From positions 51,853 to 115,852 of the forward strand of contig JAICKU010000002.1 of assembly GCA_025927765.1 (NCBI GenBank): a stretch of DNA of 64,000 nt, written 5' to 3'. The notes under the pieces are model-generated. The model saw nothing but the letters and a program-made list of their open reading frames with translations. It ran no database searches and was not told where the DNA came from. Below are positions 57,058 to 64,000 of this stretch, one piece after another (the first letter of the stretch is position 1; every line of letters starts with the position of its first letter). This DNA is from Burkholderiales bacterium (GTDB lineage Bacteria > Pseudomonadota > Gammaproteobacteria > Burkholderiales > Casimicrobiaceae). Made by a program: the position numbers and the translations under genes.

Positions 57058-57708
57058 ATGCCGCTCGCGATCGCCGGCGAGCGCGTGCTGCTGCATGCAG
57101 CGCGCGCGCTGTCTTGGCCGCGCGAGCGCACGGTGTTCGTCGCCGACGTGCATCTCGGCAAGGCGGCGGCGTTTCGCGCGGGCGGCGTCCCGCTGCCTCG
57201 CGGATCGACGGCGACGGACCTGCGCAAGCTCGCGGAGCTCGTGGCGCAATGCGACGCGCAACGGCTGGTGGTGCTCGGCGATTTCCTGCACGCGAAGGCG
57301 GGCCGCGTCGCGGCGCTCGACGCCGCGTTCGTTGCCTGGCGCGATGCGCACCCCGCGCTCGACGTCGTGCTCGTGCGCGGCAACCACGATGTGCGCGCCG
57401 GCGATCCGCCGGCCGCGTGGCGCGTCGACATCGTCGACGAGCCGCATGCGTTCGCCCCGTTTCTCGCCTGCCACCACGTCGTCTCGCCCCGCTCGGGCTA
57501 CGCGCTCTGCGGGCACGTGCACCCGGGCGTGCGCATCGTCGGCGAGGATGACGCTGCGCGGGTGCCTTGTTTCGTCGTCGGTGAGCGGCGCACGGTGCTG
57601 CCGGCGTTCGGTCGCTTCACCGGGCTCGCGGAAGCGACCGCCGACGCGAGCGATCGCGTGATCGCGATCGCCGGCCGCGCGCTCTTCGAGTTGCCCGTGC
57701 GCCGCTAG
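57058..57708 (+). CDS. pdeM: PdeM, ligase-associated metallophosphoesterase
   Basis: 216 residues from ATG 57058; a GTG at 56998 would add 20 residues. Calcineurin-type metal motifs in order: TVFVADVHLGKAAAFRAGGV (DxH), RLVVLGDFLHAKAG (GD), VLVRGNHDVRAGD (GNHD), LACHHVVSP and YALCGHVHPGVRI (GHxH). The LGKAAxFRxxGxPxPRG pattern is specific to the PdeM/MPE group of the ligase-associated DNA damage response cluster, a Mn-dependent phosphodiesterase. The helicase of that cluster is at 52308; ligase and exonuclease genes are not nearby. Confidence 0.88.
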   Translation: MPLAIAGERVLLHAARALSWPRERTVFVADVHLGKAAAFRAGGVPLPRGSTATDLRKLAELVAQCDAQRLVVLGDFLHAKAGRVAALDAAFVAWRDAHPALDVVLVRGNHDVRAGDPPAAWRVDIVDEPHAFAPFLACHHVVSPRSGYALCGHVHPGVRIVGEDDAARVPCFVVGERRTVLPAFGRFTGLAEATADASDRVIAIAGRALFELPVRR

Positions 57709-57815
57709 CGCGAGGACAACCCGCATCGTTCACGGCGCATGCGCGGTCGCGAAATTGTGCGACGCGGCAAATGCCCGCTGTCGCAAAACTGCAACGCCCG
57801 CGTAATCCCGTTCGG

Positions 57816-57837
57816 TGTGGACAAGACGGTGGATAGA
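57816..57837 (-). promoter_or_regulatory. Pair of DnaA-box-like sequences upstream of nrdA
   Basis: TTGTCCACA on the minus strand (57816-57824) differs from the E. coli consensus TTATCCACA at one base. A second, weaker copy (complement of GGTGGATAG, 57829-57837, 7 of 9) follows after 4 bases. DnaA boxes upstream of nrdAB link dNTP synthesis to replication initiation in E. coli. They lie about 110-120 bases upstream of the predicted -35. Confidence 0.45.
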
Positions 57838-57930
57838 CGGTGCACGCACCGGTGATGCTTCGTGCGGACGCACGTAGAGCGCTGTTTGCACACACGCTTT
57901 GAGCCCCCGGGCCTGTGGAGCAAAAAAGCC

Positions 57931-57959
57931 TTGCACGGCCCCCGTTGGACTACTATGCT
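57931..57959 (+). promoter_or_regulatory. Predicted sigma-70 promoter of the nrd operon
   Basis: TTGCAC (57931-57936), 17-bp spacer, TATGCT (57954-57959), about 75 bases upstream of the nrdA ATG. It is overlapped by the first NrdR-box-like sequence and followed by the second. The 326-bp space from pdeM to nrdA otherwise holds only the DnaA-like boxes and GC-rich sequence with no further feature. Confidence 0.6.
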
Positions 57960-57996
57960 TTGTGCCGCGGTATCCGAACAGTACAAGATATAGTAG
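57948..57996. promoter_or_regulatory. Two NrdR-box-like sites at the nrd promoter
   Basis: GACTACTATGCTTTGTG (57948-57964) and ACAAGATATAGTAG (57983-57996) each resemble the NrdR consensus ACAC-w-ATATaTw-GTGT in its ATAT core and flanking ACA/GTG bases. Their centres are about 33 bases apart, three helical turns, the usual spacing of NrdR box pairs. Position over and after the -10 fits repression by NrdR-ATP/dATP. Confidence 0.55.
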
Positions 57997-58034
57997 GTTT
58001 CGATCCAAGACGCCCGGAACAAAGGAGACCCTCC

Positions 58035-61000
58035 ATGCGCATCGCCCCCGCTCCCACATCGTCCACCGCCACGCCTTTGCGCGACACGATTGCGGGAGAC
58101 CCGGGAGACGCGATGACGACTGCGGCCGATCCGCGCTTCGCGCAATTCAAGGTGATCCGACGCAACGGCGCGGTGGTGGGGTTCGAGCCCGCGAAAATCT
58201 CGATCGCGATGACCAAGGCGTTCCTCGCCGTCAACGGCGGGCACGGCGCCGGCTCCGCACGCGTGCGCGATACCGTGACGCGGCTCACCGAAGTGGTGGC
58301 GGCGGCGCTCATGAAGCGCAAGCCCGACGGCGGCGCGATCCACATCGAGGAGATCCAGGACCAGGTCGAGCTCGCGCTGATGCGCGGCGGCGAGCACGAG
58401 GTCGCGCGCGCCTACGTGCTGTACCGCGAAAAGCGCACGCAGGAGCGCCAGCAGAAGCAGCGTGAGTCGCAGAAGGCCGAGGACACCACGCTCCACGTCG
58501 TCGACGACGGCGTGCGCAAGCCGCTCGATTTCGACCGCCTCTCCGGCCTCGTCAACGCGTCCTGCGAGGGGCTCACCGACGTCGAGCCCAACCGCATCCT
58601 GAAGGCGACGCTCAAGGACCTCTACGACGGCGTGCCGATGGAGGAAGTACGCAAGTGCGTCGTGCTCGCCGCGCGCACGTTGATCGAGAAGGATCCGGCC
58701 TATTCGTATGTGACCGCGCGCCTGCTGCTCGACGCGCTGCGCTTCGAGGCGCTGGGCTTCGAAGCGACGCAGGCCGACATGGTCACGCAGTACGCCGAGT
58801 ACTTCCCGCAGTTCGTCAAGCACGGCATCAAGATCGGGCTTCTCAACGAAGCGCTCGCGAGCTTCGACCTCGCGCGTCTCGGCGCGGCGCTGAAGCCAGG
58901 GCGCGACCTGCAGTTCGGTTACCTCGGCCTGCAGACGCTCTACGACCGCTACTTCCTCGTCGACCAGTACGTCGGCGGGCGTCACTTCGAGCTGCCGCAG
59001 TGCTTCTTCATGCGCGTCGCGATGGGCCTCGCGCTGAACGAGATCGACCGCGAGGCGCGCGCGATCGAGTTCTACGACGTGCTGTCGACGTTCGACTTCA
59101 TGAGCTCGACGCCCACGCTCTTCAATTCGGGCACGCATCGGTCGCAGCTGTCGTCGTGCTACCTCACGACGGTCGCTGACGACCTGGACGGCATCTACGA
59201 GGCGATCAAGGAGAACGCGCTCCTCTCGAAGTTCGCGGGCGGCCTCGGCAACGACTGGACGAACGTCCGCGCGATGGGCTCGCACATCAAGGGCACCAAC
59301 GGCAAGTCGCAGGGCGTGGTGCCGTTCCTGAAGGTCGTCAACGACACCGCGGTCGCGGTCAACCAATGCTTCGCGCCCGACACGCCCGTGTACACCGCGC
59401 GCGGCGTGCTGCCCATCCGCCAGGTGCGCGAGGGCGACCTCGTGGTCGGCCAGAGCGGCGTGTATCGCGAAGTGATGGAGAAGCTCGTCTACGAGCAGAA
59501 GGACGCGATGGTCGCGATCGACGTCAAGCACACGATCGCACCCATCGAAGTCACCACAGGCCATCCGTTCTGGGCGCTGACCGGCGTGCCGCTCGAGCAG
59601 GCGAGCGGGCGCACGCACGAGTGGCTCGCGAAGGGCAAGGTGGCGCCGCGCTGGGTGGACGCGGGCGAACTGCGTGTCGGCGATTACGTCGGCTTCACGG
59701 TGCCGAACGAAACGGTGGCGGTCGACGGCCTCACCGAGGACGATGCGCGCCTGTACGGCATCCTGCTCGGCGATGGCCACGTGTCGAAGGATGGCCGGCA
59801 ATGGAGCGTGTCGGGCAACCCGCAGCGCGACGAGCATCTCGCGTTCGTGCGCGCGTACCTCAGCGCCCGTGGCGTGGCGTTCCACGAGGTGCAGCGCGGC
59901 GAGCGCCATGCGCAGATGCAGTGGGCCGCCGACATGGGCGTCGTGCGCGACGCGACCACCGGCCGCGTCGTCGACTCGGTGGCGCACACCCTCCCCTTCA
60001 CCTACGACGATCTCTACGACGCCGATCACCGCAAGCGCGTCGCGCCGCGCCTTGCGCACCTGCCGCGCCCGCACACGCGCGCGCTGCTGCGCGGTGTGCT
60101 CGAATCCGACGGCGGCGTGTCGCGCGGCACCGAGATCTACTTCACCACCGCGTCGGCGCCGCTCGCCGAAGGCGTGCGCTACCAGTGCCTGCGGCTCGGC
60201 GTGCCCGTCGCGGGCCAGCGTCGCCGTCGTGATCACGTCACCCGCCGCGATGGCGCAGCCACCTTCCGCGGTGCCACGACCTGCATCGACCTGCGCATTC
60301 CGGCGGTGCCGGAGATCGCCGAACTCGTCGGCTGCAAGCCGATCGCCAAGCGCAACTGGATCACGCTCGGCAACACGGTGTTTTCGCGCATTCGCGCGGT
60401 GCAGCCGATCACGCCGAAGCCGCTCGTCGTCGATTTGAAGGTCGACGCCGATGCGTCGTACCTGACGGCGTCGGGGCTCGCGCACAACGGCGGCAAGCGC
60501 AAGGGCGCGGTGTGCACGTACCTCGAGACGTGGCACCTCGACATCGAGGAGTTCCTCGAGCTGCGCAAGAACACCGGCGACGACCGGCGCCGCACGCACG
60601 ACATGAACACGGCGAACTGGATTCCAGACCTCTTCATGAAGCGCGTGATGGAAGGCGGCGAGTGGACGCTGTTCTCGCCGGCCGACGTGCCCGACCTGCA
60701 CGACAAGTGGGGCCGCGCGTTCGAGGACGCGTACGCGCGCTACGAGGACAAGGCCGCGCGCGGCGAGTTGAAGCTCCACAAGCGCATTCCCGCCGTGCAG
60801 TTGTGGCGAAAGATGCTGTCGATGCTGTTCGAGACCGGGCATCCGTGGATCACGTTCAAGGACGCCTGCAACGTGCGCTCGCCGCAGCAGCACGTGGGAA
60901 CCGTGCATAGCTCCAACCTCTGCACCGAGATCACGCTCAACACGAGCGCCACCGAAATTGCCGTCTGCAACCTGGGCTCGGTGAACCTGCTCGCGCACAT

Positions 61001-62063
61001 GCGCGAAGTCGACGGCCGCTTCGAGCTCGACCACGCGAAGTTGAAGCGCACGATCACGACCGCGATGCGCATGCTCGACAACGTGATCGACATCAACTAC
61101 TACGCGGTGCCGAAGGCGCGCAACTCGAACCTGCGGCATCGGCCGGTGGGCCTCGGCATCATGGGCTTCCAGGATTGCCTGCACGCGATGCGCGTGCCGT
61201 ATGCGTCGGACGAGGCGCTCGCGTTCGCCGACACGTCGATGGAAGCGGTGTGCTTCCACGCCTACTGGGCGTCGACGGAGCTGGCGGAGGAACGCGGACG
61301 TTACGCGTCGTACAAGGGCAGCCTCTGGGATCGCGGCATCCTGCCGCAGGACACGCTCGCGCTGCTGCGCGACGAGCGCGGCGGCTACGTCGAGATCGAC
61401 GAGGCGGCCACCCTCGACTGGGACGCGCTGCGCAAGCGCATCGGCGAGCACGGCATGCGCAACTCCAACTGCGTCGCGATCGCACCGACGGCGACGATTT
61501 CGAACATCATCGGCGTGGCCGCATCGATCGAGCCCGATTACCAGAACCTCTACGTCAAGTCGAACCTGTCGGGCGAGTTCACCGTGGTGAACGAGCAGCT
61601 CGTTCGCGACTTGAAGGCGCGCAATCTGTGGGACGACGTGATGGTGTCGGACTTGAAGTACTTCGACGGCTCGCTCGCGAAGATCGACCGCATCCCGCCG
61701 GAGCTGCGCGCGTTGTATGCAACGGCGTTCGAAGTCGAGCCTGCGTGGATCGTCGAGGCCGGTGCGCGGCGCCAGAAGTGGATCGATCAGGCGCAGAGCC
61801 TCAACATCTACATGTCGGGCGTATCCGGCAAGAAGCTCGACGAAACGTACAAGCTCGCATGGCAGCGCGGCCTCAAGACCACCTACTACCTGCGCTCGCT
61901 CGGCGCGACATCGGCCGAGAAGTCGACGGGCCGCGGCGGCGAGCTCAATGCGGTGGCCGCGTCGGCGCCGGCGATCACGGCCGCGCCCGCGGCCGTAGCC
62001 GCGGAGCCGGCCGAGCCGAAGTTCTGCTCGATCGACAATCCCGAGTGCGAGGCGTGCCAGTAG
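58035..62063 (+). CDS. nrdA: Ribonucleoside-diphosphate reductase alpha subunit, class Ia, interrupted by an intein
   Basis: 1342 residues as translated; 968 if the intein (residues 445-818) is removed. The start at 58035 has AAAGGAGA in good position; the ORF track start at 57915 lies in the leader. It reduces ribonucleoside diphosphates with NrdB. Order: N-terminal ATP-cone (FKVIRRNGAVVGFEPAKISI) that binds ATP/dATP for activity control; ten-stranded barrel with the first redox Cys in HRSQLSSCYLTTV (Cys375); intein between VNQ and GGKRKG; then HSSNLCTEITLNTS (thiyl Cys), EIAVCNLGSVNL (second redox Cys), the NTP-site loops RHRPVGLGIMGFQD, and NCVAIAPTATISNI. The C-terminal redox tail is DNPECEACQ. 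Apart from the insertion all catalytic residues are present. Confidence 0.96.
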   Translation: MRIAPAPTSSTATPLRDTIAGDPGDAMTTAADPRFAQFKVIRRNGAVVGFEPAKISIAMTKAFLAVNGGHGAGSARVRDTVTRLTEVVAAALMKRKPDGGAIHIEEIQDQVELALMRGGEHEVARAYVLYREKRTQERQQKQRESQKAEDTTLHVVDDGVRKPLDFDRLSGLVNASCEGLTDVEPNRILKATLKDLYDGVPMEEVRKCVVLAARTLIEKDPAYSYVTARLLLDALRFEALGFEATQADMVTQYAEYFPQFVKHGIKIGLLNEALASFDLARLGAALKPGRDLQFGYLGLQTLYDRYFLVDQYVGGRHFELPQCFFMRVAMGLALNEIDREARAIEFYDVLSTFDFMSSTPTLFNSGTHRSQLSSCYLTTVADDLDGIYEAIKENALLSKFAGGLGNDWTNVRAMGSHIKGTNGKSQGVVPFLKVVNDTAVAVNQCFAPDTPVYTARGVLPIRQVREGDLVVGQSGVYREVMEKLVYEQKDAMVAIDVKHTIAPIEVTTGHPFWALTGVPLEQASGRTHEWLAKGKVAPRWVDAGELRVGDYVGFTVPNETVAVDGLTEDDARLYGILLGDGHVSKDGRQWSVSGNPQRDEHLAFVRAYLSARGVAFHEVQRGERHAQMQWAADMGVVRDATTGRVVDSVAHTLPFTYDDLYDADHRKRVAPRLAHLPRPHTRALLRGVLESDGGVSRGTEIYFTTASAPLAEGVRYQCLRLGVPVAGQRRRRDHVTRRDGAATFRGATTCIDLRIPAVPEIAELVGCKPIAKRNWITLGNTVFSRIRAVQPITPKPLVVDLKVDADASYLTASGLAHNGGKRKGAVCTYLETWHLDIEEFLELRKNTGDDRRRTHDMNTANWIPDLFMKRVMEGGEWTLFSPADVPDLHDKWGRAFEDAYARYEDKAARGELKLHKRIPAVQLWRKMLSMLFETGHPWITFKDACNVRSPQQHVGTVHSSNLCTEITLNTSATEIAVCNLGSVNLLAHMREVDGRFELDHAKLKRTITTAMRMLDNVIDINYYAVPKARNSNLRHRPVGLGIMGFQDCLHAMRVPYASDEALAFADTSMEAVCFHAYWASTELAEERGRYASYKGSLWDRGILPQDTLALLRDERGGYVEIDEAATLDWDALRKRIGEHGMRNSNCVAIAPTATISNIIGVAASIEPDYQNLYVKSNLSGEFTVVNEQLVRDLKARNLWDDVMVSDLKYFDGSLAKIDRIPPELRALYATAFEVEPAWIVEAGARRQKWIDQAQSLNIYMSGVSGKKLDETYKLAWQRGLKTTYYLRSLGATSAEKSTGRGGELNAVAASAPAITAAPAAVAAEPAEPKFCSIDNPECEACQ
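59367..60488 (+). mobile_element. Intein with LAGLIDADG homing endonuclease inside NrdA
   Basis: 374 in-frame residues from Cys to Asn, inserted between VNQ and GGKRKG of NrdA. Intein blocks in order: A, CFAPDTPVYTARGVLPIRQV, with the nucleophilic Cys1; B, IEVTTGHPFWAL, with the TxxH motif; endonuclease motif 1, LYGILLGDGHVS; motif 2, LLRGVLESDGGVS; a block H-like LAEGVRYQCLRLGVP; F, VVDLKVDADASYLTASG; and G, LAHN at the end with penultimate His and terminal Asn. Both LAGLIDADG aspartates are kept, so the endonuclease could be active. The next residue is Gly instead of Cys, Ser or Thr. Base composition matches the host gene, arguing for an old or well-adapted insertion. Confidence 0.92.
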
Positions 62064-62086
62064 CGACCTCCGTACGGCGCGCAGCG

Positions 62087-62848
62087 ATGACGGCGGCCCT
62101 CGCCCTGTCGATTGCACCGGAGGTGCAATCGGAGGCGCTTCGCGAGCGCGTGCAGGTGCTCGAATCGCGCTCCGGCGTGCGCGAGGTGCTGCTCGTCACC
62201 GAGGCCTGCGCGCCCGACGCGCGCGAGCAGCACGTGGTGATCGTGCTGGGCGGCGCGGGCGGTGGCTTCGCCGTCGTCTCGCACGACGGCCTGCCTCATG
62301 TGTATGGCGGCCTGCCGCTCGAGCAGCGGCAACGCCTCGCCAATGCGATCAACGGCGCAGTGATTGCGCTGTCGCCGCCGTCCGACCAGCCGGTGATGGA
62401 TCGCGACTGGCGGCTGTCGAACCAACACGTGTGCGACCTGCAGGCTGCCGTGCACTGGGCGCGCGCGCAATGGCCGGACGCGAAGACGTGGGTGCTCGGC
62501 ATGAACAACGGCGCGCTGTCGGCGGCGGTGGCGACCGCGAGCATCGACGACCTCGCCGGCGCGGTGCTGCTGTCGTGCGTCGACGAAGCACTCGACCAGC
62601 CGCAAAAATCCGAGCGCATGCGCGTGCTGGCCGTGCGTCACCGCGCAGTGGCGGCGAGTGCGCATGCCGGCGTTGCGAACTGCGCGCGGCGGACGCTCGT
62701 CCGCGTGCACGACGAGCGCCGCGCGGCCGTGCATGCGCTCGGCCGCGACCCGGTGCAGGCGCCGCACTTCAATGGCAAGGAACGGCAGGTCGTGGACGTC
62801 GTCGCGCGGTGGATCGTGACCGGCGACGCGCCCGACGAGATTCGGTGA
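62087..62848 (+). CDS. Protein of unknown function, alpha/beta-hydrolase-like
   Basis: 253 residues, start ATG 62087, 23 bp after nrdA. I do not recognise a family. A central VVIVLGGAGGGFAVV and the segment TWVLGMNNGALSAAVATASI resemble an alpha/beta-hydrolase nucleophile elbow (G-x-S-x-G) with Asn in place of Ser. A late His (VQAPHFNGKERQVVDVVARW) is where a catalytic His would fall. Together these suggest a hydrolase-fold protein without the usual nucleophile. It lies between nrdA and nrdB on the same strand and is probably co-transcribed with nrdA. Confidence 0.6.
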   Translation: MTAALALSIAPEVQSEALRERVQVLESRSGVREVLLVTEACAPDAREQHVVIVLGGAGGGFAVVSHDGLPHVYGGLPLEQRQRLANAINGAVIALSPPSDQPVMDRDWRLSNQHVCDLQAAVHWARAQWPDAKTWVLGMNNGALSAAVATASIDDLAGAVLLSCVDEALDQPQKSERMRVLAVRHRAVAASAHAGVANCARRTLVRVHDERRAAVHALGRDPVQAPHFNGKERQVVDVVARWIVTGDAPDEIR

Positions 62849-63008
62849 ACCGGTGAAGCGACAGTCAGCGATGCCTTCGAGAGCATGGCGCGGCGACACC
62901 GGGTGGAAGGATCCCGCGCGAACCCGGACAGGACGCGAAGTTGGCGTGGACGCGCCAGGGAAACCAAGACCGAAGGGGCCGGCAACGGCTCGCAGTCGTT
63001 CGACCGGG
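62849..63008 (+). ncRNA. Candidate structured RNA leader upstream of DUF2442-nrdB
   Basis: 160 bases with no credible ORF. Several short stems can be read by eye: GATGC-CTTCGAGA-GCATG; CCGGGT...ACCCGG enclosing about 17 bases; TGGCG-TGGACG-CGCCA (5 bp); and GCCG-GCAA-CGGC with a GNRA tetraloop (62978-62989). It leads straight into an intrinsic terminator at 63009, the layout of a riboswitch, attenuator or 3'-end-derived small RNA. It matches no riboswitch class I know. GC-rich DNA forms stems easily, so this is a proposal. Confidence 0.4.
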
Positions 63009-63045
63009 GGCGCGCGGCGGTGTCCGTGCCGCGCGCCGATTTTTT
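63009..63045 (+). terminator. Intrinsic terminator between the 253-residue gene and DUF2442-nrdB
   Basis: GGCGCGCGGC (63009-63018), 9-base loop, GCCGCGCGCC (63028-63037), then GATTTTTT: a perfect 10-bp GC stem followed directly by six T. It lies inside the nrd operon, 98 bases before the next start, so it should either separate nrdA from nrdB transcripts or be regulated by the RNA upstream of it. Confidence 0.88.
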
Positions 63046-63143
63046 CCCGGCACGAAGTCCCTGGAGTCGGCCACCGCTTCGCATCGATGCGCGGCATCGG
63101 CGCGACGGCGGCCCGTCAATCACCTCGCGAAAGGAGGATCCTG

Positions 63144-63407
63144 TTGGCTCGCTACGAGTACGCACCGCGCCACGTGGTGGAAGCGCGCTGGCTCGGTGAC
63201 TACAAGGTCTGGCTGGAATTCAACGATGGCCGCAAGGGCGTCGTCGATCTCGCGGACGAGCTGCATGGCGAAGAGCTCGAGCCGCTGCGCGATCGGCATC
63301 GCTTCTCGCAGTTCTACCTCGACTACGGGCTGGCGTCGATCGCCTGGCTCGAGGGCCAGGATTTCACGCCGGAATTCCTCTACGACAAATTGACGCCGAT
63401 GCATTGA
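63144..63407 (+). CDS. DUF2442-domain protein
   Basis: 87 residues. Short beta-rich domain: [34 protein letters not shown], then a C-terminal [15 protein letters not shown] typical of DUF2442, a family of unknown function often seen near toxin-antitoxin loci or small regulatory genes. Start: a TTG at 63144 preceded by a strong AAGGAGG at 6 bases; no ATG is possible in this frame near the domain start, so the ribosome binding site decides it. The ORF track entry from 62853 runs through the terminator and is not used. nrdB follows after 76 bp. Confidence 0.78.
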   Translation: MARYEYAPRHVVEARWLGDYKVWLEFNDGRKGVVDLADELHGEELEPLRDRHRFSQFYLDYGLASIAWLEGQDFTPEFLYDKLTPMH

Positions 63408-63483
63408 CGGCCACGAGGAGCGTCGCTCGCGGCGCTCCTCCATCGACCCGCTTCACGAAAAGAACACGAACACCGGAGACACC

Positions 63484-64000
63484 ATGCTGAGTTTCGACGA
63501 CGACCTTGCCGCCGCGCCCGCCCCTCGCGCAACGCCCCTGCCCGCGCCCATGCCGCGGACAGGCGCCGCGGGCATCGCGAGCGCGCGCGCGACGACCGAT
63601 GCGCCGAGCGCCCACGCCGATGCGACACCCTCGGCGTTCCGCCGCGTGCGCGTCGAGGACAAGCGCGTGATCAATGGGCAGGCCGACGTCAACCAGCTCG
63701 TCCCGTTCAAGTACAAGTGGGCGTGGGACAAGTACCTCGCGGGCTGCGCGAACCACTGGATGCCGCAGGAAATCAACATGCAGCGCGACATCGAGCTGTG
63801 GAAGAATCCGGCGGGCCTCACCGACGACGAACGGCTCATCGTCAAGCGCAACCTCGGCTTCTTCGTCACCGCCGACAGTCTCGCGGCGAACAACATCGTG
63901 CTCGGCACGTATCGCCACATCTGCGCGCCCGAGTGCCGGCAGTACCTGCTGCGCCAGGCGTTCGAGGAGGCGATCCACACGCACGCCTACCAGTACATCG
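63484..64000 (+). CDS. nrdB: Ribonucleoside-diphosphate reductase beta subunit, N-terminal part
   Basis: The first 172 codons are in the window; the gene runs off the right edge, which is why the ORF track lacks it. It begins [18 protein letters not shown] at an ATG (63484) 76 bp after DUF2442. The first about 55 residues are an Ala/Pro-rich extension before the conserved [20 protein letters not shown]. Iron-ligand region: Glu and His in [16 protein letters not shown]. It forms the diiron-tyrosyl radical partner of NrdA; the radical Tyr region lies past the window's visible start of that helix. Identity is clear from sequence and from linkage to nrdA. Confidence 0.95.
   Translation, partial: MLSFDDDLAAAPAPRATPLPAPMPRTGAAGIASARATTDAPSAHADATPSAFRRVRVEDKRVINGQADVNQLVPFKYKWAWDKYLAGCANHWMPQEINMQRDIELWKNPAGLTDDERLIVKRNLGFFVTADSLAANNIVLGTYRHICAPECRQYLLRQAFEEAIHTHAYQYI

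Noticed and set aside
57705-62117. 1470-residue minus-strand ORF opposite nrdA
   Set aside because: It is a shadow of nrdA. Composition is dominated by Arg, Ala, Val, His and Leu as expected for the antisense of GC-rich codons, with no domain motif. nrdA is unmistakable on the plus strand.
62849-63008. Hammerhead ribozyme
   Set aside because: A GAAAC string is present, but no CTGANGA partner occurs in this stretch.
62849-63045. Cobalamin riboswitch
   Set aside because: GCCAGGGAAACC is vaguely like a B12 box, but the GCCACTG and the CCCCGCAACTG-type core elements are missing, and the operon is a class Ia, B12-independent reductase.

Overview
The window is uniformly GC-rich with dense, short-spaced operons. 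It reads as chromosome of a betaproteobacterium, most likely Burkholderiales or a close relative. The main support is the gene order sdhCDAB-sdhE-gltA-sucAB-lpd divergent from a GntR-flanked mdh-prpBCD-acnA block. An rpoE-rseA-rseB operon, an orphan Bug/TctC receptor, a fused indolepyruvate oxidoreductase and a class Ia nrdA-nrdB operon fit the same assignment. This is inferred from gene content and order; no rRNA or tRNA gene is present to confirm it.

Layout. 1-1261: sigma-E operon on the minus strand (rseB runs off the left edge). 1417-6763: asparaginase, propionyl-CoA ligase, acrylyl-CoA reductase and the ZapE ATPase. 6764-17536: one long minus-strand TCA run, read right to left as sdhC, sdhD, sdhA, sdhB, sdhE, gltA, sucA, sucB, lpd, with zapE abutting lpd. 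17716-18450: a HutC-type GntR regulator. 18615-27391: plus-strand mdh, prpB, prpC, prpD, a DUF3617 protein, acnA and an EamA transporter. Together these carry the TCA cycle from citrate to oxaloacetate apart from isocitrate dehydrogenase, succinyl-CoA synthetase and fumarase. They also carry a complete methylcitrate route for propionyl-CoA.

27541-33475: an Ala/Lys-repeat lipoprotein followed by a clear terminator, a TonB-like protein, ttcA, a glutathione transferase, an atypical SDR, an MFS transporter and msrB. 33479-46985: an accessory catabolic island on two divergent arms around a GntR/FCD regulator. The minus arm has an ABC transporter (NitT/TauT type) with an embedded 101-residue membrane-anchored protein, a Bug receptor, a sulfatase and an esterase. 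The plus arm has the ABC substrate-binding protein, a second sulfatase, an aldo/keto reductase, a lactonase-type amidohydrolase, a D-lyxose isomerase-like protein and an SDR. The likely theme is uptake and desulfation of a sulfated organic compound, possibly a sugar, followed by oxidation. The substrate is not known.

47136-57708: fused indolepyruvate oxidoreductase, a Tat-exported phosphoesterase, an Lhr-Core helicase and PdeM (both from the ligase-associated DNA repair set, here separated by metabolic genes), a gluconate-5-dehydrogenase-like SDR, a DUF442 protein and a hydroxypyruvate isomerase. 58035-64000: the class Ia ribonucleotide reductase operon. nrdA is interrupted in frame by a 374-residue intein with both LAGLIDADG motifs of a homing endonuclease. 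The intein ends in His-Asn, but the next residue is glycine instead of Cys/Ser/Thr. nrdA is followed by a protein of unknown function, a GC-rich region ending in a textbook intrinsic terminator, a DUF2442 protein and the start of nrdB.

Dispersed palindromes occur repeatedly in intergenic spaces (9629, 14203, 42065, 50683, 54782, 55631). They often sit directly against start or stop codons, and they share GACCC/GGGTC cores, which marks them as a repeat family. A separate nested GC palindrome lies at 43631. No CRISPR array, insertion sequence gene, prophage, tRNA or rRNA was seen. All calls come from reading motifs by eye; no database search was run.
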